A stretch of DNA of 64,000 nucleotides from assembly GCF_900120175.1 (NCBI RefSeq), contig NZ_FQLF01000001.1, positions 124,001 to 188,000 on the forward strand, read 5' to 3'. The stretch comes from Oceanicoccus sp. KOV_DT_Chl. GTDB taxonomy: Bacteria > Pseudomonadota > Gammaproteobacteria > Pseudomonadales > Dasaniaceae. The translations under genes and the position numbers were made by a program. Below the pieces are notes generated by a model. It was not told the DNA's origin, ran no database searches, and worked only from the letters and a program-made list of their open reading frames with translations. Below, one piece after another: positions 16,715 to 26,371 of this stretch; the stretch's first letter is position 1; each line of letters opens with the position of its first letter.

Positions 16715-17575
16715 CTAATCCAATGAGTTGCTCCGTCTATATATCGGAATAATTAGCAGTGCGGAGAGAGTCATAATAACTGAGTATATTGCGGTGGGTG
16801 TACTCAGCATAATGTCGTCGAAAACGTTTACAGCAATAAAGAACGCTACTGCGCTATTTTGGATGCCTACCTCAATGACTAGAGTGGTTTCCTGTCGGGG
16901 CTTAAATCGAGCCGCTTTTGCTATTAAATATCCACTAAGGCAGGTCAAGATAAGTAATAAAGCGGTTGCTATGCCCGCTTGTTTAAAAGCGTTAACAATT
17001 TCGTTCCATTGGGTATACCACATAAAGGCAATTAAACTAAAAAACAATAGGCTCACGACCAGCAAGACCTTTTCTTCAATGCCCATGATAAATGCTGGGA
17101 AAAAATGTCGTAATGACATGCCTATGATCAACGGTAGAAAAGTGATGAAAACTAACTGTTGAATTAAAAACGATACTGGTATAGATACGACTTCGGTGTC
17201 ATCTGCTGACAACAAATATTGTCCAAGAAAAAGTAATAAGGGTATCGTTAGCGCGGCACATAATGAGTGCATGGCTGTTAACGAGATGGAAAGTGCAGTG
17301 TCACCGCCTGCAAGCCGAGTAAATAGATTGGATGATGCTCCTCCCGGGGAAACCGCAATTAGCAATAGACCTAGTGAAAGCGGCGCAGAAAGTTGCATTA
17401 TTTTCGAAATCAATACAGCACAGAAAGGTATTACTAAAAGTTGGCAAAAAAAGGCAATAAACAGGGTCTTTGGTGATCTGATAACACGTATAAAATCGGC
17501 TTTGGTCAAACTCATGCCTACACTAAACAGAATCAAGCATAGTGTGATTGCGAGTAATATTTTTGTTATGTCCAT
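16715..17575 (-). CDS. Bile acid:sodium symporter family transporter (BASS)
   Basis: An inner-membrane protein of 286 residues with about nine to ten hydrophobic helices. The two crossover-region signatures of the family are visible: SPGGASSNLFTRLAGGDTALS (helix 4) and EVGIQNSAVAF (helix 9). These line the sodium and substrate sites in bacterial ASBT homologues. The family carries bile acids, pantoate and other organic anions. With steroid-type catabolic genes around it, uptake of a steroid acid or breakdown intermediate is plausible. The ATG has AAGG upstream. Confidence 0.88.
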   Translation of the reverse strand: MDITKILLAITLCLILFSVGMSLTKADFIRVIRSPKTLFIAFFCQLLVIPFCAVLISKIMQLSAPLSLGLLLIAVSPGGASSNLFTRLAGGDTALSISLTAMHSLCAALTIPLLLFLGQYLLSADDTEVVSIPVSFLIQQLVFITFLPLIIGMSLRHFFPAFIMGIEEKVLLVVSLLFFSLIAFMWYTQWNEIVNAFKQAGIATALLLILTCLSGYLIAKAARFKPRQETTLVIEVGIQNSAVAFFIAVNVFDDIMLSTPTAIYSVIMTLSALLIIPIYRRSNSLD

Positions 17576-18316
17576 TTATCTGGGCCTTCTTTTGAAAAGG
17601 TGGTTCATAGCACTAAGGTCTGAGTGCGTTGTTGAGAAAAGAATTATTAGCAAATAAATAACTGACGCCAAATATTGTGGTATCGAGAGAGTCTATCGTC
17701 TAACAACTCGGTTTAATTTTTTAATATATGTACCGTGTGTTTCAGGAAGCTGCAGATACTATTTTATATTAGTTATTGTTGGGCAGGAAAGTTGCCGTTA
17801 ATATTTACTTTGGAGGTTGGCGAAAGTGGTATGGTTTCTTTTAGTGGCGTATAGATGGTGGTGGTGTGAATATCTATTCTGGCCAGCCACTTATTTTTCC
17901 TAAATTTACTCTGCATTTTATTCATCAATAGGTCTTCATGTGAAGAGTCAGTTAGGTGACTCTGATTGGAGAGGGTTCTATTCTAATGGTTAAAGTCCGT
18001 CGATTTTAACCTGAATACATAATTGATCACCATCTGAAAACAATGTAACTACAAGTAGGTGCTTTTCACCTTTTTCCATATGCCATATATTCGTTTGGAT
18101 GAGCAGCAATCCGGCGCAGTAATTAAACTAGATTATTTCGGTTGGTGAGTATGTTTGTCAACGGCGCTTTGTTGGTAGGTATGTGAAGTGTGGTGGCTGG
18201 CGTTCAGAGAGCGTGTTGTACGCTAAAGGGTAAGGCGTCCAGCTTGGCTACAAACCTCTCAGATTCTATATTTTAACCTTTTGTAATAATACAACTACAT
18301 CTTTAGGGAGGTCGTA
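17576..18316. other. Long intergenic region with a motif shared with the sulfatase upstream region
   Basis: I find no gene in these 741 bases. The only structure I can point to is the sequence at 18047-18077 that is repeated, diverged, at 20267-20297 (separate entries). The region separates the minus-strand symporter from the plus-strand SCP2 gene, so it should hold both promoters. Confidence 0.45.
18047..18077 (+). repeat. Conserved upstream motif, copy A
   Basis: ACAATGTAACTACAAGTAGG followed by TGCTTTTCACC resembles ACAATGTAATTGCGAGTAGG plus TGCTTCTCTCC at 20267, with roughly 26 of 31 positions equal. It lies 240 bases upstream of the SCP2 gene. Both copies precede plus-strand genes of the catabolic region. 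Confidence 0.55.
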
Positions 18317-18631
18317 ATGACTTTAGATGAGCTTCTGGATAGACTAAATAAATTTTTTAACACTAGTGGTGCTGCGGATATTGATGGTGTATTTCAATTT
18401 ATTCTCAAAGATTCTGAGGACTTTTGGATAGCAGTTAAAAATGGCGACAAGGAAATCGGCAAGGGTAGCTACGATGCACCTTCTGTTACGGTTACTACAA
18501 GCTTGCCTGTTCTTGTTGGTGTTCTTGACGGTTCTGTTAATGGCATGCAGGCTTTTATGACTGGCAAGGTGAAAGCCAAGGGTAACGTTTTGCTAGCTCA
18601 GAAGATGAGTAGCATCTTTCTAATCGCTTAA
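18317..18631 (+). CDS. SCP2 sterol-binding domain protein
   Basis: A single-domain 104-residue SCP2 protein. The lipid-binding fold is recognisable by GDKEIGKGSYDAPSVTVTT and the closing GVLDGSVNGMQAFMTGKVKA, KGNVLLAQKM. SCP2 domains bind sterols, fatty acids and acyl-CoAs and present them to enzymes in the cytoplasm. The gene has a strong GGGAGG site. It stands alone on the plus strand in a steroid-type catabolic region, where a carrier for hydrophobic intermediates fits well. Confidence 0.9.
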   Translation: MTLDELLDRLNKFFNTSGAADIDGVFQFILKDSEDFWIAVKNGDKEIGKGSYDAPSVTVTTSLPVLVGVLDGSVNGMQAFMTGKVKAKGNVLLAQKMSSIFLIA

Positions 18632-18655
18632 CTCTATCGGTGCGTTTAAATCTTT

Positions 18656-18693
18656 ATCATTAGCTAGGTAGCGTGTCCTCTCTAGCTAATGAT
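18656..18693 (+). terminator. Perfect 12-bp inverted repeat between convergent genes
   Basis: ATCATTAGCTAG (18656-18667) and CTAGCTAATGAT (18682-18693) pair perfectly around a 14-base loop. It lies just after the SCP2 stop and before the end of the convergent SDR gene. No T-run follows, so terminator function is likely but not certain. Confidence 0.5.
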
Positions 18694-18841
18694 CTCGTCG
18701 CACTGGGCTGTGGAAGTACTTTGCAAGAAACATTGAATAAAAATTTTATAATAGCTTATGCCCATTGGCAGGTACTCCACAAGATACTCATATCAGGTCG
18801 TTGACTCGACCGATTATTCTTAAGCTTAATTATGGTGACAT

Positions 18842-19855
18842 TCAAAGCAGTTGTGGTTTGCTCTGGATTTGTTGCGCTGTTTCAATCAGGCTCAGCCTTA
18901 TATCCCGTGGGTACCAGTCGAGTATTCGTTTAGCTTTGTCGGCAGGCGTTATCCTTTTTTGACCAAGAATCTTTGCAGAGCTTTTTAGGTCACGATTAAA
19001 AACCATAAATATATAAGCAAGGGCATTTGGAAGTTCGAATCGTGGTGCCTTGCTGTAACCTTGATCACGCAATAACCGGGCTGCATCTTTAATCCATAGT
19101 TCTTGCTCGGATATGATGAAACGGTGTCCATCAGAGCGCTTATTTTTCATAGCCAGGATATGGGCTGCCGCCACATCACGAACATCAACATAGCCAAAGT
19201 GAAGGGCAATAGTCGCAGGGGCGGCGCCTGTGATCAATTGCTCAATTAATTGATTTGAGATGCCTATATCATTGCTGAGAGAAGGGCCAATGATCATGCT
19301 AGGGTGAATGCATGTTAATGCCATGTTTGAATCTTTTTCCTGCTTGGAAACAAAATCCCAGGCGGCGCGTTCAGCAAGTGTTTTGCTTTTAAAATAGGTC
19401 GATAGCCTTGATAGGTGGGGGTCTGTCCAATCATTCTCAGTAAAGATATCGCTACTTTTATTGTTTTCCGTAATAGCCCCACATGATGAAGTCAGTACCG
19501 TTTTCTTTACTCCCGCAGCGCTTGCAGTGCGAAGTACACGCAATGTTCCTTCGGTTGCAAGATTTATCCAGTATTCTGGATTGTCCGGCTCTCCGATAAA
19601 AAAAGGTGACGCAATATGCAGTACATAGTCACAGTCCGTCATCGCTGCTTGCCAACCCTTGGCGTTGCCAAGGTCGACTTCAACCAAGTTAAGGTTGTCG
19701 TGGTTGATTCCTTGTTTGGATAATGCCTGGCGAAGTTCGGGTTCACTTTCGAGTGAGCGTACAGTGCCTCTAACGATATAGCCTTGTTCCAATAGTTGGG
19801 CAATACAATGTAGTCCGATGAAGCCGGTGGCTCCAGTTACCAAGACGCGTTCCAA
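18842..19855 (-). CDS. Extended SDR, dihydroflavonol-reductase / 3-beta-HSD-like
   Basis: An NAD(P)-dependent extended short-chain dehydrogenase of about 337 residues. It has RVLVTGATGFIG at the N-terminus, a serine in LTSSCGAI and YFKSK as the catalytic Y-x3-K, plus the HPSMIIGP and GYVDVRDVAAAH stretches typical of the dihydroflavonol-4-reductase and 3-beta-hydroxysteroid dehydrogenase branch. I chose a TTG start at 19855 because GAGGAG lies 7 bases upstream; the longer frame starting at 19888 lacks a site. It is convergent with the SCP2 gene. Oxidation or reduction of a ring hydroxyl on a steroid-like substrate is a plausible role. Confidence 0.82.
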   Translation of the reverse strand: MERVLVTGATGFIGLHCIAQLLEQGYIVRGTVRSLESEPELRQALSKQGINHDNLNLVEVDLGNAKGWQAAMTDCDYVLHIASPFFIGEPDNPEYWINLATEGTLRVLRTASAAGVKKTVLTSSCGAITENNKSSDIFTENDWTDPHLSRLSTYFKSKTLAERAAWDFVSKQEKDSNMALTCIHPSMIIGPSLSNDIGISNQLIEQLITGAAPATIALHFGYVDVRDVAAAHILAMKNKRSDGHRFIISEQELWIKDAARLLRDQGYSKAPRFELPNALAYIFMVFNRDLKSSAKILGQKRITPADKAKRILDWYPRDIRLSLIETAQQIQSKPQLL

Positions 19856-20438
19856 TAATTTCTCCTCGTAAGTGGGGTTAGCGATCAATGCAAGTCGGTC
19901 GCGGTGTTGGGAGGTAGCTGCCTTCAGATGAATGGGCTCTAAATTACGCTTGATTCATTGTATTGATAAGAGAGCTGGAGCGGATGCTTTGTTTCCATAC
20001 AAAAACAATGGTGTGCAAACGGAAGGATAGTGATGGCCCCTTGCTTGTTTTTAATCATAATTATTTTGTCTGGCTTGGAGTGTGGCACCACGGGCGGCTA
20101 GAAATCTGCTACAGCGCTATTATTGGAAGCTATAATGCGGGGCATAGAGTGTTTGCTGTGTGCGATACGATAGCACCACTAAGCCACCGTTTAGACAATA
20201 TCTACGCCTGTATATTTACTATAATTGTTGGCAGTCAAGTCTTAGGGATTGGCTGTTATTTGGAGACAATGTAATTGCGAGTAGGTGCTTCTCTCCGTCT
20301 GCTATTTAATTTATATTTTTAGATTGGTTGTGGTGTGAGGGTCGTAGCTTATAGTGCCGGCATTTCACTAGACACTCAAACATATTCCCTAATAATCCGG
20401 AGTCCAACTATCATGCTACTGCCTGAAGACAATTATGG
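19856..20438. other. Intergenic region upstream of the sulfatase
   Basis: No convincing gene. An open frame at 19963-20274 has no ribosome binding site and no recognisable domain. The region contains the motif copy at 20267-20297 and should hold divergent promoters for the SDR and the sulfatase. Confidence 0.45.
20267..20297 (+). repeat. Conserved upstream motif, copy B
   Basis: Second copy of the motif at 18047-18077, sharing ACAATGTAA, the spacing, and AGTAGGTGCTT exactly. It lies about 140 bases upstream of the sulfatase start. It could be a regulator site or a 5' leader element. Confidence 0.55.
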
Positions 20439-22207
20439 ATGGGGCAGCTGCGTATCCGAATTTATACCGTGTTTCAGTTGTTGCTTTCTTTGCTGTTGTT
20501 CTCGTCAAATGTTTATGCCTCGTCGGCAGCCCCTAGTTTTTTAGTGATTGTTGCTGATGATATGGGGTGGTCGGATATTGGGGCATTCGGGAGTGAGATC
20601 CGCACTCCTGCTCTCGACGCTCTGGCTACCGGAGGCGTAACAATGACTAATTTTTATGTGGCTCCGACATGCTCGCCTACTCGCGCGATGCTAATGACGG
20701 GAGTGGATAGTCATCTTGCCGGTTTAGGCACTATGGACGGAGTGCAGGCCCCAAACCAACTCGGCTCCAGAAATTATGATGCCCAACTTCACCATGATGT
20801 GGTGACCATTGCTGAGGGATTAAAAACAGCGGGCTACGCTACACTAATGAGTGGTAAGTGGCATCTGGGAATTGACGAAAGCCAATACCCGAGCAATCGT
20901 GGTTTCGACCGTTCCTTCGCTTTATTAGAAGGTGGTGCCAGTCACTTCGGTGATGCTGATCCTCTGTACCGCGGAATAGAGGCCACTTATCTTGAGGACG
21001 GGTTAAGGGCTCCATTGCCAGAAGGGTTTTACTCCTCAATTGGCTATACCAATAAAATGTTGGACTATATTCGGGCAGTTGACGAAGATAAACCGATATT
21101 GGCTTATGTCGCATACACAGCGCCACACGATCCCTTGCAAGTACCGGATGATTGGTTGGATAAATATAAGGGCGTTTATGCTGAAGGTCCTGCGGTACTC
21201 CGGGCTCAAAGAGCTAAGCAGTTATCAGTGCTGGGCTTGGTAGACAGTGAGTTGGATCTCTGGACATCACCACAAATCCCCTCGTTCTTACCGGCCCATA
21301 TCAAGCCATGGCCTGAACTTAGTAGCGAAGAGCAGGCGCAAGCGAGCAGGCCAATGGAGATTTATGCGGCCATGATCGAGCTGATGGATCAACAAATACA
21401 ACGATTGATTGATGAGTTAGAGCGTAGCGGCCGTTTAGATAATACTTACGTAATTTTTTTATCGGACAACGGGCCAAATGGTGCTACGCCGTTGTCGTAC
21501 CCTAATAATACCCGTGAGTGGTTTTTGAATAATTATAACCATGAGCTGGATCAACAAGGTAAGCAAGATACTCATACTTATCTCGGCCGTGAGTGGGCAT
21601 CAGCAGCCGCAGCCCCGTTTAAGTTGTACAAAGGGGCTGTAGCTGAAGGCGGTATTCGCGCACCGCTGATAGTTATTGGCCCTTCTGTTGTGGCTAACAG
21701 CAAGTCAAGTCAGGTCGCACAAGTTACGGATCTACCAGCAACATTTTATGAGCTTGCCAGTATCAACCCCGAGACGGCACCTGCATTTGAGGGAAAGATA
21801 TTGCCCGAAGGTCGATCCTTGGTTCGCAATTGGCAAGACACCGATCTTGTCGAGTCGCGCTCTTTTGCAACCGAGCTCTTTGGTCAGCGTGCAGTGGTAT
21901 TTGATAACTGGAAAGCCACCAACTTTCAGCCGCCTTTGGGTCGTGGTAAGTGGGAGTTATATGATCTTTCGAAGGACCCGGTGAAATGAATGATTTGGCC
22001 GAGCAGTACCCTGAAAAACTTCAGGAGTTAATAGCGTTCTACCAAAGCTATCAAACGCGTGTAGGCGTGATCTCGCCAGAGCCACCAATTTCAATTTCAA
22101 TGGGGGATTTGTTTACAACCGAATGTAATTGGTTTTGTCAGATCATAGTTACAATTGTTGACATGCTACTTGAGATTTTCATAGTAATAGGGAATTTTCT
22201 AAATTGA
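20439..22207 (+). CDS. Type I arylsulfatase, secreted (one-base frameshift near the C-terminus)
   Basis: Hydrolyses sulfate esters in the periplasm. A signal peptide (residues 1-27) precedes VIVADDMGWSD with the metal-binding D40-D41. The formylglycine site reads CSPTRAMLMTG (C78, P80, R82), so the enzyme depends on a formylglycine-generating activity not encoded here. SDNGPNG supplies further metal ligands. The frame stops at 21989 after LSKDPVK. One extra G at 21980-21981 would continue it as DPGEMNDLAEQYP for about 75 more residues, ending with a hydrophobic helix, total about 589. It is followed closely by the DUF3604 gene. Removal of sulfate from a conjugated substrate is a likely role. 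Confidence 0.85.
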
Positions 22208-22221
22208 ACGAGGTGCGTCGG

Positions 22222-24122
22222 ATGAATTTATTTAGTGGATTGTTACCATCAATGATTACCAGAATAGCACTGTCAGGACTGTTAGCAGTGCTGGTTAGTT
22301 GTAGTCCGGTTGATGATCCCAGCTTGTACCCGGAGTTTGATCCAGAGACAGCAGTGCCTCCAACACCTAAGCCAATGGTGCCCGAAAATTCAAACCGTAA
22401 CTTATTTTGGGGGATACCCATATCCATACAAGTTTTTCTACTGATGCCTTTATCATGGGCGTGCGTACGCTGCCTGATGATGCTTATACTTTCGCTAAAG
22501 GTGGAGAAATTCAGCATGCGGCTGGCTATGGTATTCGTATTAAAACACCGTTGGATTTTGCCGCTGTAACTGATCATTCGGAATTTCTCGGTGCAATGCG
22601 TCGCTTAAAGCCTGACGTCCCCTTGTCGGCTCGCAGTTTACGTACGCGGTTGCTGAATGATAGCCCGCTCCGTAACACTCTTGCACTAGTACGCACTTTC
22701 ATTGGTTTCAAACCAGGCGATCTTGATGTTCCGAATGCTGATGGTATAGCACATGATGCTTGGCAGGAGATTATTGATGCTGCAGAGCGCCATAATGATC
22801 CAGGCCGCTTCACCAGTTTTATCGGTTACGAGTGGAGTGGCACTCCAGATAACCGTAATCTTCATCGTAATGTACTGTATCGCAGTTCGAAGGTCCCCGA
22901 TATCCCATACAGTTCTGTAGAGTCCAAAGATCCGCGGGATTTATGGACAGCGTTGGAGCAACAGCGCGAGCAAGGAATGCAGAACTTCGCTATTCCGCAT
23001 AATGGTAATCTCAGTGATGGACGAATGTATGACAGCGTTGCTTTTGATGGTACTCGTTTTGATGCAAGTTATGCTGAACGCCGCATGCGTAATGAGCCTC
23101 TTACAGAAATGTTTCAAATAAAAGGGTCCTCTGAAACTAATCCGTTACTGTCACCTGAAGATGAATTTGCTGGCTTTGAAATTTATGATAAGAAATTATT
23201 TACACTGGAGCCTGGCAAAGCGAAGGGCAGTTATATTCGTGATGCTTTGCGCTTAGGGATTGAGTTTTCTCACAACGAAGGTTTTAACCCTTACCGCTTT
23301 GGTGTGTTGGCTGGCACAGACAGCCATAATGCCAGTAGCCCGGTGGATGAAAATAATTATCACGGTAAGCTTCCGCTTCTTGATGGCAGTGCGGGTATCA
23401 GATTAAGTAAAAGCATATTAATACCAGAAGAACGGCGAATGGGGCAACAATGGAGCGCGCAAGGATTGTCTGCTGTATGGGCAGAAAATAATACACGGGC
23501 TTCGTTATTTGATGCAATGCTTCGTAAGGAAACCTATGCTACTTCCGGTCCTCGTATATCAGTACGCTTTTTCGGTGGTTGGCAATTTAGCGAGGCGGAT
23601 ATTCAGCAAGAAGACTTTATTGATATCGGCTATCGCAATGGTGTCCCTATGGGAGGTACTTTGCCTGCATCGACTGCAACAGCGCCAAGCTTTGCCGTTG
23701 TTGCATTGAAAGATCCAGAAAGTGGAAATCTCGATCGAGTTCAGATTATCAAAGGTTGGGTGGATGGCTCTGGTAAAAGTCATGAGCGGATCTATGATGT
23801 CGCACTCTCGGACAGCCGTAAAGTCGACCCGACTACTAACAAAGCGCCAGCCGTTGGTAATACTGTCAACGCTAAAGATGCAACTTACAGTAATTCGATT
23901 GGAGCTACACAACTTGCGGTTGTGTGGAAAGACCCGGACTTTGATCCAAAAAGTGAAGCATTCTACTACGCACGGGTAATTGAAATTCCTACGCCGCGAT
24001 GGTCAACTTTTGATGCCATTAAACTCGGTGTTGATGCGCCAGAGCCTGTTTCGATTCAGGAGCGCGCGGTGACTTCAGCTATCTGGTACGACCCACAAAA
24101 TGAAGGTGTAGCTACTAAATAA
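22222..24122 (+). CDS. DUF3604 lipoprotein (one-base frameshift)
   Basis: A DUF3604 (PHP-like metal-dependent fold) protein. The ATG at 22222 follows GAGGTG and begins a lipoprotein signal ending LVSC. The conserved start of the domain is WGDTHIHTS, with further metal-binding motifs AVTDHSEFLGA, GYEWSG, IPHNGNLS and GTDSHNASS. The N-terminal part and the domain are in different frames. One extra G in the GGGGG run at 22409-22413 gives a continuous NLFWGDTHIHTS and a protein of about 633 residues. It is directly downstream of the sulfatase and probably co-transcribed. Function is not established; genes of this type are often found beside sulfatases. Confidence 0.85.
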
Positions 24123-24249
24123 AAGAGTTATCTGATACAGCCGGATTGATAGATGAAAATTAGTACTCATGAAGAAAGAGCAGTTTTTTGCTAGGATAGA
24201 TATAAATATAAATAGAATGAGATCCTTGCTGCGCAGGAAGGGGAGTTGT

Positions 24250-25407
24250 TCAGCTCTTGGGAGAGTTAGCCACTACGGTATTTCTCCCATTATGTTTAGC
24301 TTCGTAAAGTAATTTATCGGTGATTGATAGCATTTCTTCAAGTGTCATTAAGCCGTTTTCATTGGTGAAAACACCAAAACTTGCGGTAAAACTAAAGTCT
24401 ATATTGCCGACATGACATACTGATTTTTCAATTTTTAGTCTGAGATTTTCGGCTAATTCTAGCGCGGCCAAGCCGGACATGTTTTGCAGCATCAACACAA
24501 ATTCCTCACCGCCCAGACGCACGACTAGGTCCTCTTTTCGGCTGCTATTCAAAAGAATTTTGGCAACCATTATCAGCGCTTGATCGCCTGCATCATGTCC
24601 ATAGAGATCATTTACTACTTTAAACTTATCAATGTCTAGCATAATGAGAGACACGGGATATGAGTGTCTATGTGCGTAGGAAAAAATTTCAGTGGCTCTT
24701 TCGGCTAAGTACCGACGATTAAATAGGTTGGTTAATGGGTCTCTGGTCGCTTGAGCGGTTAATGCTGCAACCATATCGCTCATGTAACTACCAAATGTAA
24801 ATAAAGAAATAGCTGCCATTAAAGCGGGGGATAGTATGATCCAGTCATAGCGATTTGTTTCAGGGTTATCGATAATGATTTCAGTGAGGGCGTATTGTTT
24901 ATAGGCAATGCCGAATAAAATTGCTATTGCAACTAGTGCAATCAGCTTGTCTGCGATGTTGGTTTTGGGTTTTCGCATGATGGTGCAATATGAAATGTAA
25001 GCCATCGTAAGGCACCCGGAAATTGTATAAAGCGTGGTTCTAAATTGTATATCGTGAAGCACATAAAAACTCAGTAGCATATGACAGGCAACTGCAAACA
25101 CAGCAACCCCATAAATGTTATCGTGATGACTGCGCCAGCCAAAGCCAACGGATATACCCCCTAAAAAAATCCCAACAGACCAGCTGATAAGAATAAATGT
25201 CAGTTTCTGCGCTGATGGGGAATCAGCAAAAAATTGCAAGCGCACATAAGTGAGAAGCATGCAAAAAAAGTAAGCTACCAAGCCAACTCGAAAGGCATAT
25301 CTTGCCGGCTTTTCACCAGGCAGGTCGATGATCATAAAAGATGCGATGGCGAGAATTAGCTGTAAGAGCGTATTAGTCATCACTGATGTTATAAACATCT
25401 CGCTCAT
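24250..25407 (-). CDS. Diguanylate cyclase with N-terminal membrane domain
   Basis: Makes cyclic di-GMP from GTP. The N-terminal 210 residues contain about seven membrane helices without a recognised sensor motif. The C-terminal GGDEF domain has RDPLTNLFNRRYL, LDIDKFKVVNDLYGHDAGD and the active-site RLGGEEF. RKED lies exactly five residues before GGEEF, so the inhibitory product-binding I-site is present. All catalytic residues are intact. It stands alone between the sulfatase unit and the receptor cluster. Confidence 0.93.
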   Translation of the reverse strand: MSEMFITSVMTNTLLQLILAIASFMIIDLPGEKPARYAFRVGLVAYFFCMLLTYVRLQFFADSPSAQKLTFILISWSVGIFLGGISVGFGWRSHHDNIYGVAVFAVACHMLLSFYVLHDIQFRTTLYTISGCLTMAYISYCTIMRKPKTNIADKLIALVAIAILFGIAYKQYALTEIIIDNPETNRYDWIILSPALMAAISLFTFGSYMSDMVAALTAQATRDPLTNLFNRRYLAERATEIFSYAHRHSYPVSLIMLDIDKFKVVNDLYGHDAGDQALIMVAKILLNSSRKEDLVVRLGGEEFVLMLQNMSGLAALELAENLRLKIEKSVCHVGNIDFSFTASFGVFTNENGLMTLEEMLSITDKLLYEAKHNGRNTVVANSPKS

Positions 25408-25815
25408 AGATAATCAGTCGCTTGTGGGCATGATAGGAATGATTTTAGTATAGGTTTTAATTGGGTGAAATCAATACGCCTATTTTTGTACCAGCTAAAA
25501 ATGACACATTTCTACCGTTAGTGCTATATGTTATATAAACACAATGGCAGGTGCATAAAGCGTCTCTGTTTGAAAAGTAGGGTGACTACCTAAGGGGGGC
25601 TAAGTCATTTTTTGATTGAGGTTTTAGCCCATCTATTAAAGCCATGAAACTTGTATCCACAGCCTGCTTAAAGGGATGCTAGAGAGTCTTGGGGTACCCT
25701 TGAGGGTTATGAGGCAAATTTTCGTAGTAGACATAACAAAGCAGAAAACTATTGGCTTCACAAATTGCACTAAAGTAGTAGAGTAAAAACGCTGATAAAA
25801 TCAATTAGGAAAACA
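25408..25815. other. Intergenic region without recognised features
   Basis: No gene, tRNA or strong repeat seen in these 408 bases. The left part should contain the cyclase promoter on the minus strand. Confidence 0.45.
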
Positions 25816-26196
25816 TCAATGTGATTGCAGGAGCTCTATTCGGTAGCCATCTGGATCAATAATAAAAGCGACGGTCACTGGCCACTCTTCTAAGCGCTGA
25901 GGTTCCATTTCTGATTGACAGCCGTAATCTAGCGCTGCTTGGTATGTTGTTTCTATATCATCAATATATAGGTAGAACTTCCACAATGCATTGCCGTGAT
26001 CTATCGGGCCAGTGATATCTTCACGCTGCGCCAGTTGAATTTTATTGTCAGAGCCCGCTGCCCCTAGCACGATTTCTCTTGCGCCTTCAATCTCGATGCG
26101 TTGCAGAACTTGCAAGCCAATAATGCGTGTATAGAAATCTTCTGAGCGTTTAAGGTCTGTGACTGCAACGCAATATTGTCCAAGTCTTGCCGCCAT
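25816..26196 (-). CDS. VOC-family (glyoxalase/dioxygenase fold) protein
   Basis: A 126-residue single-module vicinal oxygen chelate protein. It opens with GQYCVAVTDLKRSEDFYTRIIGL and closes with AFIIDPDGYRIELLQ, the paired beta-alpha-beta modules of the family, with a likely metal-binding glutamate in the last strand. Members include glyoxalase I, epimerases and small dioxygenases. The substrate cannot be told. It lies upstream of the receptor gene on the same strand, separated by a terminator-like hairpin. Confidence 0.85.
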   Translation of the reverse strand: MAARLGQYCVAVTDLKRSEDFYTRIIGLQVLQRIEIEGAREIVLGAAGSDNKIQLAQREDITGPIDHGNALWKFYLYIDDIETTYQAALDYGCQSEMEPQRLEEWPVTVAFIIDPDGYRIELLQSH

Positions 26197-26337
26197 TATT
26201 TATTACTCCGTAAGTTTGTGTTTAGGTAGGGCTGAATATGTTGAAATACAAATTTTGTAGATCGATAAATTCTAGTTATTCATTAGTCATTACGAGTGAC
26301 CTGCATAGTTCGCTGGTTACTTTGTTTTTAAAGTTTA

Positions 26338-26363
26338 GCCCCCTTTTTATTTAAGAAGGGGGC
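26338..26363. terminator. Hairpin between receptor and VOC genes
   Basis: GCCCCCTT (26338-26345) and AAGGGGGC (26356-26363) form a perfect 8-bp GC-rich stem ten bases or so downstream of the receptor stop on the minus strand. A weak T-rich tail follows on that strand. Confidence 0.65.
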
Positions 26364-26371
26364 CGCTTTCA

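Noticed and set aside
19963-20274. 103-codon open frame upstream of the sulfatase
   Set aside because: No ribosome binding site, no recognisable fold, and it overlaps the conserved upstream motif.
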